Shown one piece after another: positions 11,562 to 23,000 of a stretch of DNA of 64,000 bases. Each line of letters begins with the position of its first letter. Position 1 is the first letter of the stretch. The stretch is from positions 18,863,249 to 18,927,248 of the forward strand of contig OZ038423.1 of assembly GCA_964036155.1 (NCBI GenBank), read 5' to 3'. A program made the translations under genes and the position numbers. The notes beneath the pieces were generated by a model that made no database searches, had not been told where the DNA came from, and saw nothing but the letters and a program-made list of their open reading frames with translations. The stretch is from Diploscapter coronatus. Its lineage: Eukaryota; Nematoda; Chromadorea; Rhabditida; Rhabditidae.

Positions 11562-12820
11562 TCAAATATAAAAGTTTCCGACTTCTCGCCATTTATTCGT
11601 TTTTGGATCGTATTCTTCAATAGCGTCACAGAAGTTTTTCGGCCAGCAAGCAACACCATTTCTTTTCTCCGTATTTTGAAATCTAAGTTACAAATATTTC
11701 GTATAAAGATATGTAACATCTCAGCTCACCCTCCGATTGCATACAGTTTTCCATTCGCAGCAACAAGCGAATGATAATACCTTCCATAATTCATATCAGC
11801 AATTCGATAAATTTTACTGTCAACTGGAGCTGAGGGGTCAAAACTCAGACAGGATTTTAATACTCCACCCCTAAATATATAATGATGCATTATTTATCAT
11901 ACAAAATTAACGACTTCCGTCCTCCAGTTATGTAAATTCTTCCATTTAGCGGTGCAACTCTGAAGTAACGTCGTCTTTCTGAAATCTCTCCTACTTCAAT
12001 CCATTCCCGCTCATCGTCTGATAATCGATATATATATAATTACTAGTATATGCATCAGCAACTGAATATCCATAATTACAATAATGAACATGCTATAATG
12101 TGACCGTATAAAACTCCATTGCATCTTATTGTTTGAACACGTTTAATTGGATGAGGAAAAGCAGGTCCTGTCTGCCATCTTCCACCCATTAAAATCTGAA
12201 TTAATTATTTCATGGACTTTCATTCGATCTTCTTACATCAACTCGATTCGTATATCCACCCAAATAATACAATTTGCCTTTGAAACAAGCGACAGATGCC
12301 AATTGACGCCATTCAGGAGGATCTGGTCCTGCAAAGGATGCAATAAAACTAAACCAATCTATTGGCTTTTGTAATGCTACCTCTAGTGATTTGTCGAGTA
12401 TTCAGATTGAAAATTTCAAACGATTTGTTATAAGATCCAATTGCGAAAATCTAAAATTATAAAATTGGTAATGTCAAATAAACTAATCTACCTTATCTTT
12501 TGTGGTTGCTACTTCATATGATTCTAAAAAAGTACTAAATTCCGCAAGCTGCTCAACAGAATTAGTATGCGAATCAAACAGACAAATTCCTCCTTCCCAA
12601 ATTTTATCGTTTTTGGGCACTAAATACTAAAATTAGCTTTCGCTCATACAGAGGGTATGTTCCTACGATAGAATAAAATTTTCCTCTCAAGCGCCATCGG
12701 CAGATATTTCTTGATTATTTTCATCATTCGATTGTTAGTCCAGGCCAATTCTCCCAGATCTTTGGATTCGGGATATTCGCAGATCAACAATATAATTTCG
12801 ACTGGTAGCTTAGCTAGCAT
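11562..12820 (-). CDS. F-box and kelch-repeat protein
   Basis: Exons: 12820-12667, 12619-12492, 12450-12381, 12328-12237, 12195-12105, 12061 to 11915 (see below), 11870-11730 and 11682-11562; about 305 residues. The N-terminus LAKLPVEIILLICEY is an F-box, which would dock to Skp1 in an SCF ubiquitin ligase. The rest carries kelch blades: KGKLYYLGG, NGRIYITGG and NGKLYAIGG, each preceded or followed by a W motif (DEREWIEV, NKWREV); the IEEYDPKTNKWREV end is typical. Such proteins usually select substrates through the propeller; here the propeller seems short. Within exon 6 a (TA)n run at about 12021-12043 puts the two halves 2 nt out of frame. Removing a 26-nt GT-AG stretch (GTAATT...TTATCAG) restores the frame; otherwise it is a frameshift. 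An acceptor-like GTTTAG lies 13 nt upstream of the ATG. Confidence 0.78.
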
Positions 12821-14287
12821 CTTTGTTAAGAGACCTAAACAATCAACATAGTATTATTTCAAAATGGAAGTAGTAGAAGAGTATTGACTGAATGAGAAAG
12901 TCTGCAATTAATGATTTAGAAATGAAGTAACTGTTTAGGTAACATCAAGTTGAGATTCGAAATATAAAAATTGAAGCTAAAAATAAGTGAGGAAGCAAAG
13001 GAGAAATAACTATGGAAGACGAGAATTGAGAAGGATGACGAATTTGGCAAGTGGATCTTTGGGTCACTTGCTCCCTATTTTCTGTATTTTTTCATGCACT
13101 ATTTCCTCTTCATTGATTATACAGGTGATTTTTGGAGGTGTGTTGTGATCTCTTTCAAAAACCCTTTGGGTTAAAATTCTCTTCACATTTATGATCGTAG
13201 TCTAGCAAGTGTGAATGACGTAGAATTGAACAGGATCTAAACTGGGAAAAAATTAGTTTTGAACTTCATAAACATGTTATGATGACCAGATTTGAAAGAT
13301 CATTAAGCAGGCACGACAGAAGTAGATGAAATGATGATGTCGAGGTAACTTTACCGAGTGCTTAAGGGGATGTACAGACCTAGGGAGAACTCAAGTCAAG
13401 ATTGTTCTGCGATCTATCCGTCATAATACTTCCTTCACAATTTTGTATCTTTAACCAGAAATTTCAAAATTTAAGAAAAATCCTACAATATGTATACCAA
13501 TCGATAGAGCTTGAAAAACTGAGCAACTTTTGTGGAGACACCTCATGATTATCTATTATGGTATGCGTGGTATGGAGGTTTGAATGGGTCAGATCCACGA
13601 AAATATTCAAAAATTCATAACTTTTCGAAAATCAAACGAATTCGAAAAATCTTTTCGGGATACAGCAGTTGAAGGGCAATGCTTCATTTTTGCGTCCTAG
13701 AGTACCGTGCTACCACTTTACCATGATACCATATGAGTTTGGTTCGGATTCAAGAGACTTTTGCAATTCTCTGAACCATTGTTAGTTATTAGCGGAATGA
13801 CTCTTAAACTCATTTGTTTTATTGTTCAACTTTTTCGTCAATTTTTCAGACGAATAAGATCATTTTGATTTGATCTAAAATAAGCGTGTGATCAATAGTT
13901 AGTTGCATATTTGGGTGGTAGGCATCGTTTGTAGATTGCAGAGCAAGGAGATAAGATATGCAATGAAAACAAAGCAAGAACGAGGGTGAATTGATACGAG
14001 ACAAAGACGGGCTTATCTTTCGAATGGTCAGTCTAATTGTGATGGCTGCTGTACATTACTCGAGTCTTTTTCATATTCTTTCGATACATGCATTTTCTTT
14101 CATATAGTTTTACACTAAATTATGCAAATCTGAGATATATTCTGCAAACAATCACTAAATTTCCTCTGGATGACCTTGTACTTCACAATGCGATATTTGC
14201 ATAGCCCATTTTGCTCGAGTTTAGCAACGCCCATCGCATTTCTGTATTTGTGCATCGAATTTGTTCCTCATTCTTCTCGACTTGCAG
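12821..14287. other. Intergenic region between divergent F-box/kelch and GNPDA genes
   Basis: No coding exon supported. Contains a dispersed repeat (family 3, copy 1) at about 13480-13650. The sequence just before the GNPDA start (CTTGCAG at 14281-14287) has the form of a splice acceptor. Confidence 0.6.
13480..13650 (-). repeat. Dispersed repeat family 3, copy 1
   Basis: Its reverse complement matches 39270-39420: ATTTTCGTGGAT, CCATTCAAA, CCATACC, GAGGTGTCT, AGTTGCTCAGTTTTTC, TATCGA and TGGTATA occur in the same order and spacing. Confidence 0.75.
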
Positions 14288-16155
14288 ATGAAGTTGATCA
14301 TCGAGGAGACGGGCAGTGATGTGGCTGATTTCGCAGCAAAATACGTCCGCAAGAGGATCAACGAATTCGGTGCCGGGCCAGACAAATATTTCGTTCTGGG
14401 TCTTCCAACTGGTATTATTCAATTTTTGTTTGAAGAAAGTTAGCTTTTTCAGGTTCAACCCCTCTCGGAATGTACAAGAGGTTGATCGAATTCTATAAAG
14501 CCGGCACTGTGTCATTTCGCTATGTGATTACATTCAATATGGATGAATATGTCGGTATGTTGAAATATCACAAAATGTATATCAAGTAATTAGAAGAACA
14601 GGTAGCTCAATTTTGAAAATGTTTAATTAAATTATTCAGGCCTTCCTCGCGACCATCCCGAATCGTATCATTCGTTTATGTTCAATAATTTCTTCCGCCA
14701 CATCGACATCGAACCTAAGAATGTATGAATTTCTTTTCCTTTCTCTGACTTATGAAATCTAGTAAATATGTGTTAAAATAATGATGCCAAATTTACAATG
14801 ACACAAATTATGTATCTTTGAGGCTGACAATTATAGTTAATGAAAGGAGGTTTTGTAACTTGAAAGAATTGTGATATTTTGCTTAAATTCAGTCATTGAA
14901 TTCTAAAAGTCCGAAAATAAACAGATTATCTCATTTCAGGTCCACATTTTGAACGGGATGACGAACGATGCGAAGAAGGAATGCGAAAACTACGAAAGGA
15001 TGATCAAAGAGGCTGGAGGAATCGAGCTCTTCGTTGGGGGTACGGCATTCAGATGAAATCAGTTTCAGAAAGCTGTATTTATTTTAGGAATTGGCCCAGA
15101 CGGCCACGTTGCATTCAACGAGCCGGGCAGCTCGCTGTCATCGAGAACCAGAATAAAGACGCTGAATGCGGATACTATTCAGGTCAGTGGAATAATGATA
15201 TTTGCAGAAATTGAACACTAATGAAGTACCGACTTGCAAAATTGTTAAAATCGTCGACCTTCTCAATTTTAAACAAAAATTCGAAGTTAATTTTTTCCCC
15301 TAGTTGAAATTACTATTTTCTAGGCGAATGCCCGATTCTTTGGAGGCGATCTCTCGCAAGTGCCCACCCAGGCTCTGACCGTCGGAGTTCAGACAGTCAT
15401 GGACGCTAGAGAGGTTGATCTTCTGGAACTCGAGTTGATTAATTCTAGCATTATTCTATCAGGTAATGATCCTGATAACTGGAACTCACAAGGCTCTTGC
15501 CCTGCACATGGCGATCGAGTGTGGGGTGAACCACATGTGGACTGTCTCTGCCTTCCAGTACCATCCATTGGCCATGTTCGTTGCAGACGAAGACGCCACT
15601 CTCGAATTGAAGGTATATGAATTCTAGGATATTCAATAAAATTCTTTATCGTAGTTGTTCGAAACTCTGATTATCGGGTTCACAAAAATTCCAATTCCTA
15701 ACCCGATTCTGATTCTGAATTTTTAAAAATTTAAATCCCCAGACTGTCCTGTTTCTTATCGTTATTTCAAGAGATGAAGATATTGTAAAAACGACATCTC
15801 CGTGAAATATTGAAATGAAATTGTGCACGAACACAATAATTATAATGAAGATTTTTGAATAAGGAAAATTTCTCTATCAAATTGGGATCTTTGACAGAAA
15901 ATTATGAAAGCGTATTACATGAAATTATGGGCAACCCTATACTAAAAGTAAATTATTGAATTTTCCTGATATATTTTGTCAAAACTTTAAAGACGACAAA
16001 AGAACTGAGCGATTTTTCTGCAAGTTGTGCATTGTGTACTATTTTAAACTTAGAAGTCTTCATCGTCAATTCCCTCTAAAATATTTGAATTTCAGGTCAA
16101 AACTGTCAAATACTTCAAAGGTCTGATGGGACATCACAGAAAGTTGGTGGAATAA
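14288..16155 (+). CDS. gnpda: Glucosamine-6-phosphate deaminase (isomerase)
   Basis: Eight exons, 14288-14411, 14453-14554, 14640-14722, 14940-15039, 15088-15182, 15324-15413, 15463-15612 and 16096-16155, all in phase, give 267 residues, full length for the family. The cytosolic enzyme converts glucosamine-6-phosphate to fructose-6-phosphate and ammonia, linking amino-sugar breakdown to glycolysis. Conserved blocks: GLPTGSTPLG (phosphate loop), [17 protein letters not shown] (with the catalytic Asp in NMDEY), [17 protein letters not shown] (active-site Asp/His/Glu region), [40 protein letters not shown] and [19 protein letters not shown]. It lacks the C-terminal extension of vertebrate GNPDA1. 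ATG follows immediately after an acceptor-like CTTGCAG, so a 5' intron or trans-splicing is possible. AATAAA is at 16282-16287. Confidence 0.96.
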
Positions 16156-17034
16156 AAGACTAACAGCAAGTACATGTTTAATGCAACCCACGAAATATCT
16201 TCATTTTATCTGCATACTTTAAAGATAGCAACCGATCTGTAAAACACTCTCGTTGTGTTCAATCAGCTCTTTAGGTTATTTAATAAATTTATTTATAAAC
16301 ATTTTTAAACAAACAAGAAACGCAACGCGCAACACACTGTGAGAAAGAAATTCTTATAAAAATCTTCATAAATAATGACAAAACGAATATAATAGAACTA
16401 AACCTTTGAGCACTTCATGAATTCATGAAATATAAATTCTTCTTATTGATTATATGAGGACTGTTGGTAATAATAATAATAGACCTATTATTACAGTGAT
16501 ATATCGACAATCGACCAATTACTTACTTATAGTATAAAAGAATAAAGGATGGAAAGAAGCAAATAACCATAAATTGATGATAGAAGACGGTGAATAATGA
16601 TGAAGAATTTCAATCGACGAAATACAGGTAGAATTAGAGATCTTAGAATATTTTATCTACTAAAACATATTGAAATAGAACAGGTAAAGAGATGAACAGA
16701 TAAAAAGACGAACGAACACACAGCGAAAATAGCGAAAAGAGAATCACAGAATGATGAAGTTCGTTTTTAGATACCACAAATAGAGTTGTTTGATTATAGT
16801 TGGTACATCGAATATTAAACTAAAATAGAATAGAATTGAGGAAACGAAATTCGACTTCACTCGGAAATAAATCAATGAAAATGGAGGGAAAACAGTCAAC
16901 AAATTGGCATCTAAAATGGAACTAGACGATTTAGCAACACGATTGGAATTGAATTAATTGGATGAATTACTCAAACACACACATTACCCGAATGACTGGC
17001 TATTGAATGAATGAATGATAAATTAACTGGATGA
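16156..17034. other. Convergent 3' region between GNPDA and CBP genes
   Basis: AT-rich, holds the two 3' untranslated regions. No coding exon or repeat recognised. Confidence 0.6.
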
Positions 17035-20000
17035 TTATCGATGGGGAGGCTGCTGGCCCATCGGACCTCCTTGGCCTGCATTTTGGTTCATCGGCGACTG
17101 AAAATTATTGGCATTTGAATAAATTAGTGAACTTTTCATGTTAATTTGCTATGGTTTTTGATTTCGCGAGACTTTCAGTTTGTAGACCGAATAATATGAG
17201 TAGAAAAGATATCAAATAAAATGCTATTGAATTGTTGTGTTGAATTGAATGTTTATTACCTGGGCAGCCATTTGCTGTTGCCTAGCCCATTGCTGCTGTT
17301 GTTGCTGCTGCTGCTGAGTCATGTACTGTCCCTGCTGCTGTGGGGGGCCTCCTCTCATCTGCTGCTGTCCCTGCTGCATGGGGTGGGGTCCATTTCCGTA
17401 GTAGCCCATTTGCTGTGGGTTGCCCTGTCCACCCATGTGCGGGTTGCCACCTCCCTGCTGCGGCATAACCATCGGACCTCCATCCGCTCCTCCTAGCCCA
17501 CCAGTGTACTGCTGAGCCTGAAAATAACATACTTATTCCCGACTCGGAAGGAAGACTAGAAATTACAAGGTTTTTTCTTTAGATCATGTTCTATATGCTA
17601 ATTTTGTCATATTATCTTGTTTTTTTCCTCGAAATAACCAATCTCAAGATTCGTTTCCATACCTCAACTCCTTTCATCTTGAGAAAAGCACTGAAAAGAG
17701 CAGGAGACTTCTTCAAGTCATTGAACACAGTCTGCCTCTCCTCGCTGCTCTTTGAGGTCTTCAGCTTCTGACTGATCTTCTGAATGGCCGAATTGAGTGC
17801 AGGATCATTCGTGGAGATCATTCCCTGCTGCTGCTGTTGCTGCTGCGGCCCGCCCATGCCTCCCATCGAACCTGGGCCTGGCATGTGAGAGTCGGGTGTG
17901 TATTGACCTGAAAATAAATTACTGATTGGTTGATAGAAAATTTTCTACCTTTGGAATAGACGTAAAATAAGGAGGAATGAGAATTCAAATGCATTAAAAA
18001 TTGCATTCGTTATGCTAGACTAGAACTATCGTTGTGAAGTTTCAGAGTAGAGCAGATAAAAATATATGATAAGAGCCAGCAACTCATGTCTCTTCATGCT
18101 GGGAATCTTGATAAATGCAAGATGAATTAACTATTGGAAAGGTTCGAGACGAAAAGAAAAAGCAAAGAAATAAATACTATGCTCTTTTGATTCGGAGAGA
18201 AAAGCAAGACACTGTATTAGTAACTAGAGAAGACTAGTTTAGTGTATTGATGATAATGACGCATAAAGACGAACATGTTTTCGAAAATGACGTAAATTCG
18301 TCGGAAAAGTGGTAAGCGATAATATTGGTCAGAGTTTGTTATCATATCGAATGGAATGTTTGCTTACCGAACGAGGGGTTTCTTTGCATGGGAGGAGCCA
18401 TACTTCCACTCATTGGCTGACTCTGGCTTCCCCCTGGGCCATTCGGATTCGGCCCGCCCATCTGGCTGTATCCTCCTCTCTGATTCGGGTTATTGCCTGG
18501 TCCTGCACCGTAAGGAGGAGGAGCTTGGCCTCTCTGTCCTGCACCCATGTTCGGGCCAATTCCAGGCTGGCCTGAAAATAGCAATTTAGCTTTATGCCAT
18601 TGCATATTGGCGAATGAAAAAGAACTTATGAGCATGGAAAAAATCTATATGGTGCAACAAGTATTTCTTTCCCTAGAAATTCTCATTATGAGCGAATGGA
18701 CTGATTTTGATTGATTCTAATTTTAGAAACTCAGTAAATAAATTTAGAAGTCATAATTATACGCACCTTGCATCATTCCCATTGGGCCCATCTGATTCTG
18801 CTGCGGGCCTCCCTGTCGAATTCCGAACATGGTAGGCGGCTGTTGTTGCTGTTGCTGTGCCGGCCCCGCTCCATGCTGTCCCTGCAGCTGTCCGCCGCTC
18901 TGATGTCCTGTCATCGGCCCCGGACCCATTCCTGGTCGGCCACTTCCTATCATCGGTTTCGAAGCTAAAATTCGGAATTTGTATGGTCATTTCCGAGCAA
19001 ACAATGAGTCGAAGTTAGGAAACACATTTGCTTGTTACATCTCCCCATCGAAGGAGTGGATAAGAAATCAGATATCTCATTTTAGTCCTCTAAAAATCGC
19101 AAATATTTGGTGTTGCACGTTCTTTTCCACTTTAGGATTATTGATGACGTCAAAAAACTCTTATCGTTGCCTTTTCACTATTATTATTACGAAATAGTAG
19201 AGAGATATATGCATAAGATAACTAAACTCGAATAATTACTCAGAATACTTACACATGTTGTAGCGCTGTCCCTGTCCCATGTCGTGTCCCCCCATCTGGT
19301 TGTTGGGCATGCTCGTGCTCGGCCCACCCATCTGGTTGTGTCCCATCGAGCTGGAGTGGGATGGCTGGGAGAAGCCTCCCTTGACATGACCCTGCAAAGA
19401 GGGAGGATGGGCAGAGGCATTCGGGTAGGCGGGGGGAGTCGAGACGCTTGGCGTAGAGGCTCCGCTTTGGGATGTCGAAGTAGCAGCAGCAGCAGCACCT
19501 AATTGGACAAATCATTTTGTGCTAATTGAAATGGGAGTATTACTTTCTTTTAGTACCATCACAATTGCAAATTCTTTTTTTCTTTGCTGATAAAAATGAG
19601 TGAAAAATTGATGGAGAACTAGTGGAATTTTCTATTCAATTTTGAATAACTAACCGGCGGCAGCAACACTGAACCCAGAGTGGAGTCCCTCCATTCGGCG
19701 TCTCATCATCATGTCCGCTCGTCTGGCCAGCGATCTCTTCTGCTCGGCCAGCTTCTGTCGGATGTTCATGCAGAAAGGCACAGAGCACGGGTCTCTCGAG
19801 CAGTGCTTTGCGTGGTAGCAGCACAGGGCGATGAGTTGTTTGCACACAGGACACGAGGCGTTGACACGCTTCTGAAGAAGGAGAAGAATATTGTTTGACA
19901 AGAGTGCTCTCGTGAGGGCTGCTTACCTTGCACATCTTGGTGTGCTGGACGACCCTCTTCATCTTGTGGCAGCTCATGCGACGGCAATTCGCATCTCTGC

Positions 20001-23000
20001 ACTGGCACGCGTGCACCAGCGATTGGATACATCTCTGCAATCAGTTCATTTCTCCCGTCGCTCCCCCCTTCTTTTCCCCATACCTGAATGCTCTCGAATC
20101 TGTTGCTCGTGCTGCTCTCAGCCCCGCTGTCGCCGATGATGCTCTTGATGGGTTCCATCTTGTGCTCGTGCTGGACGAGTTTGTAGCAGGCATCGCACAG
20201 GTCGAAGTCGTCGCAGGTGCCGCAGTGCCACTTGGCCTGACCAGAGCACTTGTTGCACGTGTAGTCCACTTTGTTCGAGTCCGACTCGTGCAGGGCGTGA
20301 CACAAACACAGAGTTGAGTATTTGGCACGTCTGAAAATTTAACCAATTGAGTCTCTCCTCATTTTCTAAAATCAGGACACCCATTCCTTAGCAGGTACAA
20401 TCTGAATAATATCAAAATTCCCCCACCTTAGCGAAGAGAATTCCCAATGCTCGTCCCTGGCCCTAGTGAGGAAAGTGTCTCTGCCGTCCATCATTTCTGA
20501 GGGCATCAGAGGATCGGGGTCCTCGATTGGCTGGTTTTGAATGGAGAGCTGATTTTGCTGCGTGACGAGACGAATTGTGAAGAAGACCTGCAAAATGAAC
20601 GATTTAGCTCGTCGTTCTGACGAATGTTACGACGAGTGATTGACTGACCTCCTTGTGCTTTTCGAACTGACTGTAGAGTTTGTCAGCCACTTCATTGCCA
20701 GTCAGACTGCCCTGTTTCTTCTTGTTCATCTTGTTGCTCTTCTTCAGGTTGTTCTTCTTGCTCTTGCTGCTCTTCTTCTTGCCCCCCTCAGTACCCTGGC
20801 CTGTTTCATCCTCCTCTCCGTCTCCTTCGTCAGCCTCCACCTTCACTCGCTGCGCCTCTTCAGTGTTGGCCTCTCGGATGCAGTCCTCGATGATGTTGGG
20901 CCAGAAGTCTCCTTCGAAGTAGGGCAGCATCATGGGCGTGGTGAGGTTGTCGTCCCTGGCCTGCTTGTAGATGTCTTTGAACTCGATCACCGTCTTCTCT
21001 AACACTCCTTTCTCCAGCATCTTCTTATACCAATCCTGAAATTTCAATTCATATCAATTTTTCTTGTAGATCATCGAAGGACATTCAAAATTCAAGTAAA
21101 AATTGTGCAATATCAAGGGTTTTCTACAGTAATGGACTCAAGTATTGGGTCACCCCCATATCTTATTCAATTTCAAGTTAGACTTGTGCACTTATCGAAA
21201 TTAGCTGCAAGTTGGCATACTTTCAGCTCAATACAATAAGTAATGGGAGTTAGACGAGTAGCTGAAAATAAGCCTAATATGATAGGATGACCCAATATTT
21301 TCCCTTTTTGACTCATTGCTCGTAGTTAAAGAAGTGATTTTTGCACTACGACGCGTATCGGCATACGTCGAACACCTTGTTGTTCATTTCTTCATTTTTA
21401 CCTGAAGTCTCTTCGGTTTGGGGATCTTCTGCTCAGGAGGATGGCAATGGAAGATGTAGTCGTCGCCTTCGGAAGGGGGACAGGCCCAGATGTGGGCCAT
21501 CGTGTAGCCGAGTCGCTTCACGTAATCCAGATATCCAAGGAGAATCTCGTGATAGACATCGGTTCTGAGTTCTCTTGGCTGGAAGAAGTGGACTGAATCC
21601 AGATAGGCGATGTAGACTCGTCTGAAAATTGAAACAATAAAAATGCCTTTTCCGAATATTTCTACCTAGCGTTTGGTCCCTTGCAATTGCTACCGTACTC
21701 CTGAACGTGCAGACCAAAGAAGCAGACTTCGGCGCCATCGATCATTTCGAAAGCGAACACTGCCTTTGTGCGGTACGGGAATTTCTCGGGGAATCCTTCT
21801 GGGCCATATCTGAAAGAGTCGATTAGCTCTATTCTTCAGCGAATTTTCCATACTTGGCCTTCATGAGCGGTTTGACCTCGACTTCTTTGTCCTGGACACA
21901 GAGCGTTCTGATGACCACCTGATACTGGTCTGCGGCAGCCTTGAGTTGGTTGCGAATGAATCCATTGACTCGGTCTTCGAGGAACTTGGACAGAGTGTTG
22001 TGGGGCAGTTTCTTGGCGGAGAAACGATTATCTCCCTTCGGATAGTTCTTCTCGCGACGACACGTGTCGCAGATGAAACCTTCGGGGAACACCTGAAAAT
22101 TGAGGATAAATATAGCGTTTTCAATGGTAATCCAGTAAATCGTTTTTGACAACGCGCCTGTAACAGTATCTAACAGCTTATTGCAAGTTGTAATTCAGTC
22201 TGATTTTACTCGATACTTAACTCATGGCTTCTATGAATCAATGAAAAAGAGGTAATTTGCAAGGAAGATAGGAAGGAAATTAATCTGATTTAGTTTCGTT
22301 TTCAAGGCTGATACAAGATATTCTTCCTATGTTGATAATGGACTTTCTAACCTAATATAGTTCACATTTTGTTTTCAAATCCACAAAAACGCATACCTTC
22401 TTGTCATAGAGCCCGCAGATTCTGTGCCATTTCCTGTGGCAGTACTTGCACGTCTCGAACCACTCCGGATCGATGATGTTGTTCTTGGTCAGCTGGAATT
22501 TCTCCTTGGGAGCCCAGTTCGAAGTGTCGCCTGGATTGTCGGACAGCGATATTCCTGAAATGCAACAATTCACAATCTGATCATACAGAATGGTGTGCTC
22601 TACCTTCTTTAGGCAGGGCCTCGAAGCATTTGAGACAGTAGGTGTATCTCTCAGAAACAGTGACTCCATACTGGGTCGAGCTGGACTCGTAGACATAGTA
22701 GGGCTGGTCGCGGGCAATCGTGCAGAGATTGGCGCCGTAGCAGAACAGGGCCAGGGGAGTGAAGGACAGTTTGCGAGAACAGCAGTAGCCCATCTCCTTC
22801 ATCACTGGGTCCATCAGGACGACGAACAGCTCGGACAACTACAAACGTTGCTCTTTAATGTCATTTCTTCGGGATGCAATTTTACATGATGCGCTTATTT
22901 TATTGAAAGGTTGGCGAGAAGTTTTGATAGGGAAATGATAAGGCTCTCTGCGTTTACAGACGGATGACAAACGAGAAAAATGAGAGCCGGGGGCAGGCTT

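Noticed and set aside
17224..17530. Overlapping long frames in all phases near the CBP C-terminus
   Set aside because: They are shadows of the CAG/Gly-rich coding exon; only the frame in phase with flanking exons is kept.
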